From positions 29,927 through 93,926 of the forward strand of contig JACCGJ010001344.1 in NCBI GenBank assembly GCA_013407085.1: a stretch of 64,000 nucleotides of DNA. Direction: 5' to 3'. The notes beneath the pieces were generated by a model that had not been told where the DNA came from, searched no databases, and saw nothing but the letters and a program-made list of their open reading frames with translations. This document shows positions 26,601 to 35,767 of the stretch, one piece after another. The position numbers were made by a program, and so were the translations under genes. The DNA is from Atriophallophorus winterbourni (Eukaryota > Platyhelminthes > Trematoda > Plagiorchiida > Microphallidae). Within the stretch, counting starts at the first letter, position 1; each line of letters begins with the position of its first letter.

Positions 26601-29600
26601 CGTTTTTCCCGTGAAACATTCTCCATGTTCATAAATACGTATAGTAACCAAGTGATGGGTTACTCACTGCAAGATTGGGCACCATGGCTACAAAAGGATA
26701 TCAAGCTGCTCGAGAGGATTCATCAAAGAGCAACTAAAATAGTTGGATTACAAGTATAACTTTGTTTACCACTTTACCACTGTTTCAAGGCTCATTGAAC
26801 CTGATCTTACTGTCTCCACCTGATGACGGCCAACAGCCAGAAACCGGATGTGGTGTGTAAGTGCGGGGGATGTGAGCAACACAATACATTGGTCTTTTAT
26901 AAGCACCTCGAGCGCTTGATCAAGAATCACTTTGTGATTCTGTGTTTGAACATCGTTGTTCGTTGTACGAACCCTATGCAACAGTGGCATTCAAGTATTG
27001 CAGTGTTTACCATTTATCCACTGTTTCAGGGTTCGCTGTAACTAATCTTATTGTCTCCACCTGACGACGGCCAACAGCCAGAAACCGGCAGTGGTGTGTA
27101 ATAGATGGGGATGTGAGCACCACAATACAGAAAGATTTCCTATTCTCCTAAAACCTTGAATCGCGACAACTGGAATGGACAACAAAAGAAAAGGACTTCG
27201 GCGCATGGATTAGTGAAGTCTTAAGAATAGCATGCTATGCAAGGGGCGTACAACCGAGCTAGCCGCATGCTAGGTATGCTTCGGTGTATTTTCGGAAGTT
27301 TTCAGTGAAACATTCCCCATGCTTAGTGCAAACGTAGGCACCATGGCTATAAAAGGACATCAAGCTGCTCGAGAGGATTAATTACAGATCAATTAAAATG
27401 GTTGGCTGTCTCCGCAATCTACCATATGAGGATCGACTGGTGCATCTTAATTTGGATACACTGCCCCGCAGACTGGTTCGATTGGATCTAATATTAACTT
27501 ATAAAATAACGAACTCAAAGATGTACCCTCTGAGGCATCTATTACAAGAAGTGTCGATATTCCCAACGCCTCAGTTTTTTATATATTTTATTCTCATGCG
27601 AATATCCTATGGTGTTGTATAGCTACAAGCTTTTTATACCATAAATTCTTGAATCCCAAATTCTCAGTGTTGAGCAAATGAACAAACATATTTAGCTCTC
27701 GGATTTCAACACGCAAACCAAAATACTCTTATACCATTTGGCGCTAGTTAAATATTATTAACCAAAATAACAGTGAATGAAAATAAAGTGGTGGGTAATA
27801 CAAGGTAGCAGAAAACTTCGTGATGTCTAAATCGTATCAGAGAGGAAATGTCACATATCTGACGTCAAGTGGTGTCTGCGAGTGCTTAATATTATTTATA
27901 AGTAATACAATTGTGTATCATTAAAGCGATCAAAAGATTGACCGATTGACCGCCAATGAAAACTGTGGTAGTTAACCTCGTGTATAATGTATCTAAAACA
28001 GTGCGATACAGGGAAAGTGCCCATCAGAAAAAGCAAACTTTGAATGCGATTATTTCTTGTCACCATTATTGTTCCAACAGGTTGAAAAGCGGGACATTTA
28101 AATGAGTTAGTAATGTTTGATGGATCGTAGATTATTCTAATAACACAACGATGACAAAAGGACATGAACTATTAATGTTAAAAGGAGCCGATAACCAAAC
28201 GGCTGAAGTTAAATTAACTTCACGAGCAAACACTGATGCACCAGGTTTAGTAAATATAATCAACTTACCACAAGGAAAAGAAAAAGATAATCAGTACAAC
28301 CTCCCGAAAAAGTTATAAAATTTGCATCATTATTCTAACGAACATTGTCACCAAGTTCGTGAGCGAGGTAATCCTTGTTTAGCAGTACATTAATTAACGT
28401 AACGTTAGGCGAATTTCTGATGTTGTTGCAGACTTTGCCCTTAAAGCCTCTGTTAGATATGGTTTGTACAACGAACCACGATGTTGTAATACAGAATCAA
28501 AGTGAGAGCTTGGTTCCGATTAATTCCATGATTCTGTAGTTGAACATCGTGGTTCGTTGTAAGAAACCTGAAAGTGGCTTCAGTCAGAATCAACAGCTTT
28601 CAACATTAGGAAGTACCGTGTATTTAACTGTAATAAAACCATTGTACAATAGCAACCTCAATAGAAGAGAAAGGATTGGAAGTAGACAGCTACTGAAACT
28701 GAAAAGATAGAGAACAGAAACGAGGGGGTGAGGCTTCTGCTTCTAGAATCGAGCACGCACTCAATCAAGTGTCGTGAACAAGCAGCGTGCAATTACTTCA
28801 TTGCGGTTTCCAGTGTTTGCAGCATAACAAGCCACTCTACTTGATAGTAAACAAGTTTAATCAAATATGATAAGATGCCTAAAAGAAAGCCGCCGATTAA
28901 CACGATTCCGAATCATTTTTCCAAGAGTGAGAATGCAATTCGAAGTCAGACCGTGTGAACACCATCTCGAGGACAGGAATAGCCCCAAATAAAGTTAAGA
29001 TTGTTCTCGAGTCATTTATATGCTTAAGCTAAGTGGCAGTCTTTTAATTCTTGCAACGATGCTATTCCGAATTAGGAGTGACAAACTAAACCAGTTAGCC
29101 AAATGATGGTTCCCTAATCACAATACATGACCTAACGTGAAAATTCTAGGCATGATAATTTGTTCTCGATGTCTACGTTGCTAACAAAGATTCTTTTACA
29201 GAAATTTCGTAAGAATTAGTGAAGTTTTGCCCGAGATAAGTAACGGCTATTGGAACTAGGGCGGATGCAAAAGAATAATGAAAGTAAACAAAGTTATGCT
29301 TGTATGCCACTGTTATCTAAGCCTTATAAATCGAATCATTACAACCTTTGTGCAATGAAATGCACAATTTTATTGTTCGAGAAGCAGTACAATCAACAGA
29401 AAGCTTAATGTGTGGGGATAACTGAAAAACATTATACTTTGGTAACCATTTCCTACTATAACGAGGATAGATCGACCGGAGTTTTCGCCTCAACCTTCTA
29501 GGTGGAACAAAATACCTTAGAGTCCATGCTAGATGACAATTTCAATTTAAAACGCATGCTTGCACTTTGAAAATACTTACACTGAGCTATAATTTTTTTT

Positions 29601-31745
29601 AAATTGTACTCAAATTATCAGCTGTGATTCGGTTTTCAAATGTATTGAAAAAAGGTTTCATAGTGTGCATGATAATTAAATTGATCACTTTGAAATTCCG
29701 TCATAATATTTCGCTTCAAAGTGAGAGACAAGCATGTACGGTAGTTGTGCTTATCGAAATCTGCGTTCGTGAAACATGGTTCATCTAAGGAGATCGCAAT
29801 CGTTTTATAGAGAATGGCATTCTGTGGCAACCTTGTTGCATATTCAAATTTGCACGAATCTGAACTGATGGTAAAATTAGAAAGCTGCGTTGTATGTACG
29901 AAGTATGAAACTACAAGTCTGATCTAGGAAAAATGCCGCAGTCATTGGCTACGGTTAAGATAATGTCACGTTGCTAGGGCCTAGACAGATATAAGAAATG
30001 AAAATAGAACAGAAATGGCAGTGAGACTCCAGCATGGAGCTCTCTACCGGTGGCGAATAAATTTAGCACGCTTTTAGCGGGACAGCGCAGAAGTACTGCG
30101 CGATTGCACATCAATGTATTACGGGTGCGTTAGAGAAGAATGTGTTCTTATCACCCATTATAAAGGGTTGTTCATGGTTCTCAGTGCAGTGGAACATACA
30201 GTCCAGTAATTTAACGCTCCGGTATGAAAAAATCAGCTTAGCCGATCGGGGTCCTGAAGACTACATAAGTACCTGAAATCCTTCAGAGATACGGTGCAAA
30301 ATGCTGTTAATGGTGTCAATGTGATTAATTGTCATACAGGTGAATTGCGTGATTTTTTCCGAAAACGCTTTATTAAAGCTATACTAACTACATTCACTGG
30401 CACCATAAAATCGGTGGTTGGCATTCCAAAACATGTCATTTTCAACGACTTGATTTATTGACTGTTTTACGGACTAAAAGTAATAGAAAACCAATGAAAA
30501 TTCGACGAACATCAACCGAACAAACATATCATGATGTAAATACCGTTAACCCTGAAAGATACGTTCCTTAAGATATTTTCAGCTTTACAAACCTTGATCA
30601 GACATAAGGCGACAAGAAAATTTTACTTTTATATTCGGTCATGGTCCACATGTAAGCTAAATTTCAATTTGCAAATGAGCAGTTATCCTCGAATTCGCAA
30701 GTAATTGTGTATAGCACAAAGTCAGATCGGTGCTCGAATTTCAGGTCACGGATACGCATACCTGATGAGCGGCAACAACCGCAAAACCGGTCGTGTGCTT
30801 CCGTCCTGCTTTTCGAACATCATATTATTATATTACTTAATAATAAAAATCTGGCTTCAAACAAAAAAGCACTAAACTGTACTAACTGTACTGTACAAAA
30901 CCTGTACTGTAAGGTTTCCAGGGAATTGACATGGTATATATGAAATGTGTGAAAATAAAATCGGATGGCACGTAAACCCAAACAAACAAGCTTACCATTC
31001 GGGTGGCATTCAATCCTGTGGTTATAAATGTGGCGTATGAGTACCGCGATGAAAAATAATGCGATTGACAAAAATATTTTCTTCAGATAATATGAATGTT
31101 GGATCTGAATGTTAGAATATTTTTCGATACTTACTCTCTTGGGTAAATAGCCGTTGTTATCAAGAATTCGGTAAATTGCTACAACCGTTAGCATGTACAA
31201 CGAAGATGCGAAAAGAAAAATGATGAAAAGAGATTCGTGAACAGCTAAAAATGTAATAATGATTTTGTTGTACTTACGAAAATTTTCCCTGTTTGAAACG
31301 AATGCAACACCAACAAACGATGCAATATCAATCAAATTAGTTACGAACGCAAAATTCCTTAGCCACTTCAAGAGATTCGGTCGAGAAATATGAGACAGGT
31401 AACGTGAAAAGTGATTGAAGTAAACAAATGCTAGGAGTATACGAGGAGCGCTGTGAAGGCCGATAACATGTCTCCATAGATAGATTTGGGGATTGATTCC
31501 AGTGACAGCACTAATTGATGGTATGAAATTGGACACCTGAATCGTTACAAAAATTATTGAGTTACCCCACAAACAGCTTCCGTAACTTCGTCAAAATTCG
31601 AATAGACCGAAAGCATGGTACAAAACACCAAGCCAAGAAACGGTAAACTAGTCCCAAGTATAACCAGATTCTTAAAATATATGGAGATCAAGGAGGGAGT
31701 TGACTGTGCAAAACCATTGGGGATAGAATATTCAGAATTGTGCAT
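23505..31745 (-). CDS. PGAP2: PGAP2-like GPI-anchor remodelling membrane protein, complete 4-exon model
   Basis: This is an orthologue of post-GPI-attachment-to-proteins factor 2 (Frag1/DRAM/Sfk1 family), a multi-pass Golgi/ER protein needed for fatty-acid remodelling of GPI anchors. The model joins 31745-31566, 31536-31135, 31104-30996 and 23632-23505. These total 819 nt (272 aa plus stop), close to the roughly 250 aa usual in the family. Family hallmarks appear in order: CGVSNFIPSISAV after the first membrane segment, then LWRHVIGLHSAPRILLAF, then a hydrophobic core, then LIRHIYNH, and a last exon with TEYGVAFANLGFHMTA. All junctions are GT-AG and in phase. Introns 1 and 2 are 29 and 30 bp, whereas intron 3 is about 7.4 kb and full of repeats. 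ATG13 starts about 430 bp downstream on the same strand. The identification rests on recalled family motifs. No search was possible. Confidence 0.88.
24310..24485 (-). repeat. Rep1, diverged
   Basis: GTGCCGCACAGTCAAAGACTC, AATGATAGTGAGACTTAAGC and GAGTTAGCACGGTGTCATCTG appear in the right order. It lies in PGAP2 intron 3. Confidence 0.65.
25000..25098 (-). repeat. Rep1 5'-truncated copy abutting a reverse-transcriptase fragment
   Basis: ATCACAAGCCTGATCCAGAC through GGTTGCCCAGGCCTAGACAG and ATATGAAG runs directly into CR1 coding sequence at about 25100. Confidence 0.8.
25100..25800 (+). pseudogene. CR1-like reverse transcriptase fragment
   Basis: This reads GTRSDPANYRPVTLLPVISK then VMERIVSHF. 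After a deletion comes LTNLLETMNDWAQAVDDGG, ACYLDISNSFDRVDHS, ATSGVPQDSVLGPVLFSAY, and the catalytic block MVLFADDFKFW at about 25530-25560. It then decays (DFDTLNS with stops, ERNKLPFNFRKCKILQIGKG). The fingers and palm are recognisable. It is 5'-truncated and has a deletion between the first two blocks. Related family members lie at 60.8-63.4 kb. Confidence 0.85.
25812..25985 (+). repeat. Rep5 dispersed repeat (partner of 7405-7560)
   Basis: GTGCGACTATCTCCTCCTGG through GTCCCCAGCACCACTCGGCG to CAAGGCAGCAGGGAG matches 7405-7560 in inverted orientation. The following 180 bp (to about 26160) are GC-rich with the repeated motif CAGGGTTTTCC and match nothing else here. Confidence 0.75.
26165..26393 (+). 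repeat. Rep1, full length and best preserved
   Basis: This runs ATGTGCAATCGTGCAGCATT, TGAGCTGCATGCTGAAACAC, CTGGAGTCTCACTACCATTT, GTCTAGGCCTGGGCAACCTG, TGATTGTGCGGCACTTTGCC, GGATCAGGCTTGTGCTTTCA. This copy is the best guide to the consensus in its sense orientation. Confidence 0.88.
26535..26760 (+). pseudogene. CR1-like reverse transcriptase, thumb fragment
   Basis: This encodes RMLGMLRRIFGRFSRETFSM, then FINTYSNQVMGYSLQDWAPW and LQKDIKLLERIHQRATKIVG. It matches the CR1 pattern in which the tyrosine-containing YxxYVRPxLEYGxxxWxP is followed by KDIxxLExVQxRATKxV. Confidence 0.8.
26816..26853 (+). ncRNA. Hammerhead-like core 1 of the dimer
   Basis: Stem I CCAC (26816-26819) pairs with GUGG (26850-26853). 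CUGAUGA lies at 26820-26826, stem II GGC-CAACA-GCC follows, and GAAA is at 26840-26843, then CCGG. Two blemishes suggest loss of activity: the base pair closing stem II is C-A, and the U of the cleavage triplet is A. Confidence 0.55.
27057..27094 (+). ncRNA. Hammerhead-like core 2 of the dimer
   Basis: Same layout 241 bp downstream: CCAC, CUGACGA (27061-27067), GGC-CAACA-GCC, GAAACCGG (27081-27088), GUGG. The cleavage-site U is C here. Position 7 is the only change in the first core strand, and it is a tolerated position. Confidence 0.55.
27255..27660 (+). pseudogene. CR1-like RT C-terminal fragment
   Basis: A second copy of RMLGMLRCIFGSF is followed by degraded SRGL and by VGCLRNLPYEDRLVHLNLD, TLPRRLVRLDLILTYKI. 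It ends near ACCATAAATTCTTGAATCCC, a 3'-end-like sequence also seen at 63.38 kb. It is a paralogous copy of 26535-26760. Confidence 0.75.
27665..29890. other. PGAP2 intron 3 sequence with one palindrome and an F2 scrap
   Basis: Besides the palindrome at 28461-28568 and an F2 scrap at 29290-29345 (minus: AACAGTGGCATACAAGCATA), nothing could be assigned. Small ORFs lack motifs. Confidence 0.45.
28461..28568. repeat. Palindrome made of F2 repeat sequence
   Basis: GGTTTGTACAACGAACCACG...ACAGAATCA (28461-28499) is mirrored by TGATTCTGTAGTTGAACATC and GTGGTTCGTTGTAAGAAACC (28529-28568), with a 29-bp loop. The same sequence occurs once, unmirrored, in the F2 unit near 26940-26980. Confidence 0.75.
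29903..30112 (-). repeat. Rep1, full length, diverged
   Basis: TATGAAACTACAAGTCTGAT, GCTAGGGCCTAGACAGATAT, GGCAGTGAGACTCCAGCATG, CTACCGGTGGCGAATAAATT and GCGCGATTGCACATC occur in order. Confidence 0.8.
30640..30870 (+). repeat. F1 hammerhead repeat
   Basis: This shares ATTTGCAAATGAGCAGTTATC, TCCTCGAATTCG, the hammerhead, and CTTTTCGAACATCATATTA...TTAATAATAAAAATCTGGCT, TCAAACAAAAA with the copy at 13505-13800. It lies at the start of PGAP2 intron 3. Confidence 0.7.
30742..30808 (+). ncRNA. Hammerhead ribozyme-like motif, type I, one core substitution
   Basis: The proximal part of stem I pairs CGCATAC (30755-30761 end) with GTGTGC. After an internal loop ACGGA... pairs with TCCGT, and CAGG pairs with CCTG. 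CUGAUGA is at 30762-30768. Stem II is GCGG-CAACAA-CCGC (30769-30782) with the expected G-C closing pair. The second core strand is AAAA instead of GAAA (30783-30786), so the catalytic G12 is A. Next comes ACCGGU with the cleavage C at 30792. Stem III has no loop and is self-complementary. Confidence 0.7.
30996..31104 (-). CDS. PGAP2: PGAP2 exon 3
   Basis: This 109-nt exon encodes IQHSYYLKKIF and a hydrophobic helix ending IRHIYNHRIECHPN. The helix matches the family's YFRH(N)xYC region. The donor GTAAGC starts at 30995 with one nucleotide of the next codon left over, which fits exon 4 starting with two. Confidence 0.82.
31105..31134 (-). other. 30-bp PGAP2 intron 2
   Basis: This reads GTAAGTATCG...TTCTAACATTCAG, with a consensus-like donor, a CTAAC branch-point-like site and a CAG acceptor within 30 nt. 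It is a multiple of three without a stop, so a naive ORF reads straight through it. Removing it shortens a segment that has no counterpart in the family. Confidence 0.75.
31135..31536 (-). CDS. PGAP2: PGAP2 exon 2 (core Frag1-family domain)
   Basis: This 402-nt exon encodes 134 residues. They include SNFIPSISAV, the strongly conserved IGLHSAPRILLAF stretch, an extracytoplasmic loop, and hydrophobic helices (for example FLAVHESLFIIFLFASSLYM). It ends in LPKR at the donor GTAAGTAT. Confidence 0.88.
31537..31565 (-). other. 29-bp PGAP2 intron 1
   Basis: On the minus strand this begins GTAACT and ends GATTCAG. Its removal restores the conserved CG-VSNFIPS junction. A length of 29 nt is not a multiple of three, so it cannot be translated through. 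Introns this short are known from the 5' parts of schistosome and other flatworm genes. Confidence 0.82.
31566..31745 (-). CDS. PGAP2: PGAP2 exon 1 (start codon, first membrane segment)
   Basis: This exon encodes about 60 residues from ATG 31745-31743: a polar N-terminus, then a hydrophobic segment, then FDEVTEAVCG. The last part matches the PGAP2 luminal motif that continues as CGVxNxxPS across the splice. The reading frame hits a stop four codons into the intron, so splicing is required. It ends at GGG followed by the donor GTAACT. Confidence 0.85.
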
Positions 31746-32289
31746 CTTTAAAATATGTGCGCACTAAGGTCATTATTTGTTTATCAAGTTCAAGTTCAAG
31801 TTTAAGTTGTACAGGGCTGAAGGTGGCTAAAAGCCAATCACGCTTTCAGATTTTATTCGACGGTATGCGGTTGAGCACCCAGCACTTTGATATCGGGTAT
31901 ACAGTTCGTACGTTTCACACGTTCTTGTTTCCGGATATCTGGAAAGTGAAGTATCAGTATCAGTATCAGTATCACAGGGCGATAGTCGACCAAGTCGAAA
32001 CGAGTGCCCAGATTCTTTTGGAGGTGTGCTTGAAAACACCCACCACTACCAGGATTGATTCGTAAGTAACACAGGCGTGTGTAACTGTGAATGGAAGATG
32101 GGAGATGTCTCATCACCGAAAGGTGAGAGAGTTATGCATGTTGCATGTCCAATCGAATGAAAAAAAACGATGGACAGCAGTTTATTTCCACAAATGCGAA
32201 AAAATGAAAAAGAAACTCTTTTTTGTGTTTCAAAATATTTTTCGAATATTTTTGTGTTTTTTATCATAAAAATGAGGGATTTAGTCTTA

Positions 32290-32947
32290 AGGGTAATGCT
32301 CCGGGAAGAGCTCCTGCCACCGTTCGTCCAGCCCATGTTTGAACGCAATTACTGAAGTTGCCAAGATTAGTTCTGCGGGAAGTGAGTTCCACGCGTTCAC
32401 TATACGGATGCTAAAGAGTGCGTTCTGGATTCGAGCCTGGTGTGCTGTTTACTTAGCTTAAAACTGTGCCCTCGTGTACCAACCAAAGGAGAGAACCGAA
32501 AGAAGTCATCGAATTCTAAACAACTTAGTCCTTTGACAACCTTAAAGGTCTCTATAAGATCCCCCTAAGTTGCCTCCTCCTAAGTGAGAAAAGTCCTAGT
32601 GCTAATAGACGATTTTCATAATTGGTGTGTGCTAACCCCTCGATCATGCGAGTGGCCAGCTTCTGTACCTTTTCTAGCTGCACTATATCCTTCTGGTAAT
32701 ACGGCTTCCAAGCCTGGATACAGTATTCTAAATGTGGCCTTACTATTGCCTTGTAGAGGGGCAATAGCACCTCAGCTTTTCTGCAAGTGAGGGCTGAACG
32801 TAGTCGAAAGAGTTCCCTCCTGGCCCTTTGAGCTGCAGCAGCACATTGGTCAGCCCACTTAAAGTTTGCGGAGACTACGATTCCTAGGTCCTTAGTAGAC
32901 TTTACCCTACGGAACTCCGTGTGAGCTGAAGGCGTAGACACAATCAT
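32290..32947 (-). pseudogene. CR1 RT thumb and C-terminus (copy A)
   Basis: STKDLGIVVSANFKWADQC, RSALTCRKAEVLLPLYKAIV, RPHLEYCIQAWKPYYQKDIV and VQKLATRMIEGLAHTNYENR lead to RRRQLRG. There the frame shifts by one base, and the continuation reads GDLIETFKVVKGLSC and later VVNAWNSLPAELILA. This is the standard ending of CR1 ORF2. Confidence 0.82.
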
Positions 32948-32968
32948 GTTGCCTGCTAGTGTAGAGAG

Positions 32969-33763
32969 CTAGTGACTCTTATCTAGGTTAAGGGGAAGGT
33001 CCCACTTACCCGTCCATGCTGTTACAGCTTCCACATCACTTATCACATCGGAGTTATCCGACCTACCGACAATTTTAACGTCGTCAGCAAACATATAACA
33101 GGGTGAGCGCAGTTGGTTGGCTAGATCATTAATGAAGATGAGGAACAGCAACGGCCCCAAGACTGAGCCCTGGGGAACCCCACTCGTTACATGCGCACTT
33201 GCGGAGTAAGTATCATCTACACTGACAGTAAAGGAACGGTCGCTAAGGAATGCTCGAATCCAGCCCAGAAGTTTCCCTGATACTCCTATGGCTGAGAGTT
33301 TGAGAAGCAAGAGCCTATGGTTGACTGAATCAAAAGCCTTACTAAAGTCGAGATAGAAGACTTCAACAGCTATACCATCATCCATCCTCTTAGTAACCTC
33401 GTTAAGAAAGCTCAACAAATTTGTCAGACATGACCTACATTTTAGGAAGCCGTGTTGTGCGCCATTCAAAAGAGAGTGTTTGGTTAGATATCCACATATT
33501 TTATCGCGGATCAATCTTTCCATAACCTTACATAGAACACTAGTGAGGCTAACCGGGCGGTAATTATTGACCGCCAAGGAAGCTCCTCCCTTATGGATAG
33601 GTACAACAACGGCTGTTCTCCAGTCTAAAGGAAGGGTACCCTGACTGAGGGATGATGTGAAAAGTTCTGTGATCGGCACAGATAACATAGGCGCTAGCAG
33701 TCTGCTCATTCGTGGATGGATGCTATCGGGCCCAGCCGACTTGTTGTAAGCTAGGCTGGCCAA
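32969..33763 (-). pseudogene. CR1 reverse transcriptase, fingers and palm (copy A)
   Basis: A 264-codon open frame covers all RT blocks. They include NKSAGPDSIHPRMSRLLAP, VVPIHKGGASLAVNNYRPVS, AQHGFLKCRSCLTNLLSF, VFYLDFSKAFDSVNHRL, SGVPQGSVLGPLLFLIFIND and MFADDVKIVG with both catalytic aspartates. It stops at TAG (32969) and continues in the same frame into 32947-32552, so a single stop separates two well-preserved parts. Confidence 0.88.
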
Positions 33764-33969
33764 TATATTCTCAACAATGTGTACCTCGAATGTAAGGTCG
33801 TGCAGAGGGGGCGATCAGAGAGTACACATTGGAGTGATGGTGCAGATACATTCGAGTTATAATCTCGGCGTTGTACGCCTTGAAAATGCAAGGAAAGAAG
33901 GGGTTCTCTTCACCAGCACGGTTATAGGTTATCTATTCAGGGAACAATGCAATAGTATGAGAGGACAAT

Positions 33970-34080
33970 GTATGATTTATGAAATCATCAGCCTAGTCGA
34001 GGCAAAGTTAGGCACAGTCATAGACTGCATGTGGGCTAAAATGTTGTTAGGTTGCCCAGGCCTGGACAGATATGAGATAA
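33970..34080 (-). repeat. Rep1 5'-truncated copy
   Basis: ATGAAATCATCAGCCTAGTC, CATAGACTGCATGTGGGCTA and GGTTGCCCAGGCCTGGACAG, ending at GATATGAGA, the recurrent truncation point. Confidence 0.78.
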
Positions 34081-34328
34081 AATATTTAATACGTTTTTTG
34101 TTGTTTTTTATGTTTTTTATTAGACAATGTGGGGAAATATGGGAGGCCATTCGAACAGTTTACTATACAATCTGTGAGCTTGTTCCAGTAGTTGACCACA
34201 CTGCTACTGAAAAAGTGCTCACGTGCCAGCAACCTGGGCCTACTCTTATGAAATTTCATTGAATTACCCATTTTAGCTGCTTTAGTGGTAAGTTTGAGGT
34301 GTTCAGTAATATTATCGCCCGTAAAACC
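34081..34328 (-). pseudogene. CR1 RT C-terminus, left half of a copy split by the LTR element
   Basis: The minus strand reads GFTGDNITEHLKLTTKAAK, LAREHFFSSSVVNYWNKL. This continues, across the LTR element, the protein encoded at 37247-38050. Confidence 0.75.
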
Positions 34329-34888
34329 TGTAGCAAGCTGTAATTTCACTTTCTTTCCAATTGTATTTTCGTTTCCATCGATGCTTGCTTTATTCAACAA
34401 TTTGTACATACTTATCTTTGTATCATTTTCACTCATTAACTTAGAAGTTATCGTTTTGTTCCGATAATCGATATTGCCATATCGATCTATCGATTTCTTC
34501 TTGTCCTATTCACTCATAGACTATTGATCTTCTGTTTCGTTAAATTAGTTGTCGTTACTCATCCTTTGTATCGCATTCTGTAAATAATCATTAATTAACA
34601 ATATACTTTGGTCTGCGCGTCTCCTGGTTCTGCTATTGTTCGTGGTGCTGCACAGCTGGTTGTTCGTGAATCGAGACGGGTAACGGCAAGATTAACGTGT
34701 CACCGGATCTTCAAGCTTTACGAATTATTCGTCCCTGATTGACGTGACACAGGAGTTTTGAAGTTGAATCAACTTGTATGTGTGTGGATAATTGCACCGG
34801 ACACTAAACCGTCACTTCCCATGAGTTCATCATTTTGTCCTGCATTCAATATAAAGTTTACTGTTATAACTTGAACTTATTCACTACA
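34329..34888 (+). repeat. 5' LTR
   Basis: Begins TGTAGCAAGCTG and ends ...TTCACTACA. The minus-strand ORF partly inside it is a chance reading of the LTR joined to CR1. Confidence 0.88.
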
Positions 34889-34951
34889 TAGTTGGTGATC
34901 CCGCATTCCATTTTTCTCTCAGAATTCCCGTATTTTCTCAAATTTTCTGTA

Positions 34952-35767
34952 ATGTCGTCTGAACTTAACGAATCGAAAATGAACGTTATCAGCTGTAACA
35001 CGCCAGCATTTGACCCTGCAAACCCGCATGTCTGGTTCATCCAAATAGAGGGTATGTTTCGTTTCAGACGGATCACGAAACAAGAGGTCATGTTTTCTTT
35101 CGTACAATCACAATTACCGTCCTACATCGCGAAAGAAGTATTAGACGTTCTTGACCCCATGCCCTCCATTTCGCCTTACGACACGCTGAAGGCTGCTGTG
35201 CTCAAGCGCACTATGGCCTCTGACGAAGCCAGGCTAAAACAACTGCTGGCTGGTGTAGAACTAGGCGACAGAACCCCTTCACAGCTGTTACGCCACATGC
35301 GTTCCCTGGTGGGCAACACAAAGTTAGACGATTCCGTCCTACAGCAACTTTGGCTGAACTGCCTGCCACACAGCACCACCGCCATCCTCGCCGTGTCGGT
35401 CGACAAAGTCTGCCTCGACACATTGGCCGAACTAGCAGACAAAATTCACGAAAATTTAGGCGGAACCAACGTTAATCAGGCAACCAAAGCGAGTTACGTA
35501 TCAGAGCTAGAAACCTCTTTAGCAACGTTGACCAGAGAGCTCTCATCACTACAGCTCACGATCTCTAACATGGAACGTTCTAAAAACTCCCGATCCTTAC
35601 TTCGCCATCGTTCCAGAAGTAGAAGCCGCTCTCGCCCTCGCGATAACAACTGGTTTTGCTATTACCATCGCCGTTTCGGAGACGCCGCGCGTAACTGCCG
35701 TCCAGGTTGTAAACACCCTAACGCACACACAGCCACCAAGTCGGGAAACCGGGTTGCCAGTCAGTAA
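34952..35767 (+). pseudogene. gag: Gag of the CsRn1-type element
   Basis: A 271-aa open frame starts at ATG 34952. An in-frame start upstream would overlap the primer-binding site. The N-terminal part holds AFDPANPHVWFIQIEGMF and SDEARLKQLLAGVELGDRTP, QLLRHMRSLVG, the capsid-like region of this gypsy clade. An arginine-serine run (RHRSRSRSRSRPR) precedes the zinc finger CYYHRRFGDAARNCRPGC, spacing CX2HX9CX3C, the unusual C-H-C-C type that marks CsRn1 relatives. Its stop overlaps the next start as TAATG. The frame itself is intact although the element is defective. Confidence 0.88.

Larger units (their letters stand above)
26776..27135 (+). repeat. F2 hammerhead repeat, head-to-tail dimer with 241-bp period
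   Basis: CACTGTTTCAAGG...TGTCTCCACCTGATGACGGC...CAGAAACCGGATGTGGTGTG at 26776-26893 recurs at 27017-27135 with the same spacing. The shared order also includes GATTCTGTGTTTGAACATCG and GTACGAACCCTATGCAACAG. Tandem units each carrying a hammerhead are the arrangement seen in Penelope pseudo-LTRs and in retrozymes. Confidence 0.8.
31945..33830 (-). mobile_element. CR1-like retrotransposon, copy A (RT and 3' end)
   Basis: 5'-truncated CR1 element running from about 33830 down to a (GTATCA)n tail at 31950-31976, written as (TGATAC)n on its own strand. The RT is largely intact. The 3' UTR, including GAGATGTCTCATCACCGAAAG, matches the copy at 41090-41280, and its 5' edge also matches that copy at 41860-42040. 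The two are members of one family. Confidence 0.85.

Noticed and set aside
30820..30995. C-terminal 58 residues of the long minus-strand ORF over PGAP2
   Set aside because: The ORF reads through a GTAAGC donor into intron 3, which holds the F1 repeat. The family C-terminus is encoded at 23632-23505.
34086..34436. 116-codon minus-strand ORF as one gene
   Set aside because: Its start lies in the 5' LTR and its end in a CR1 fragment, so it is a chimera created by the LTR insertion.
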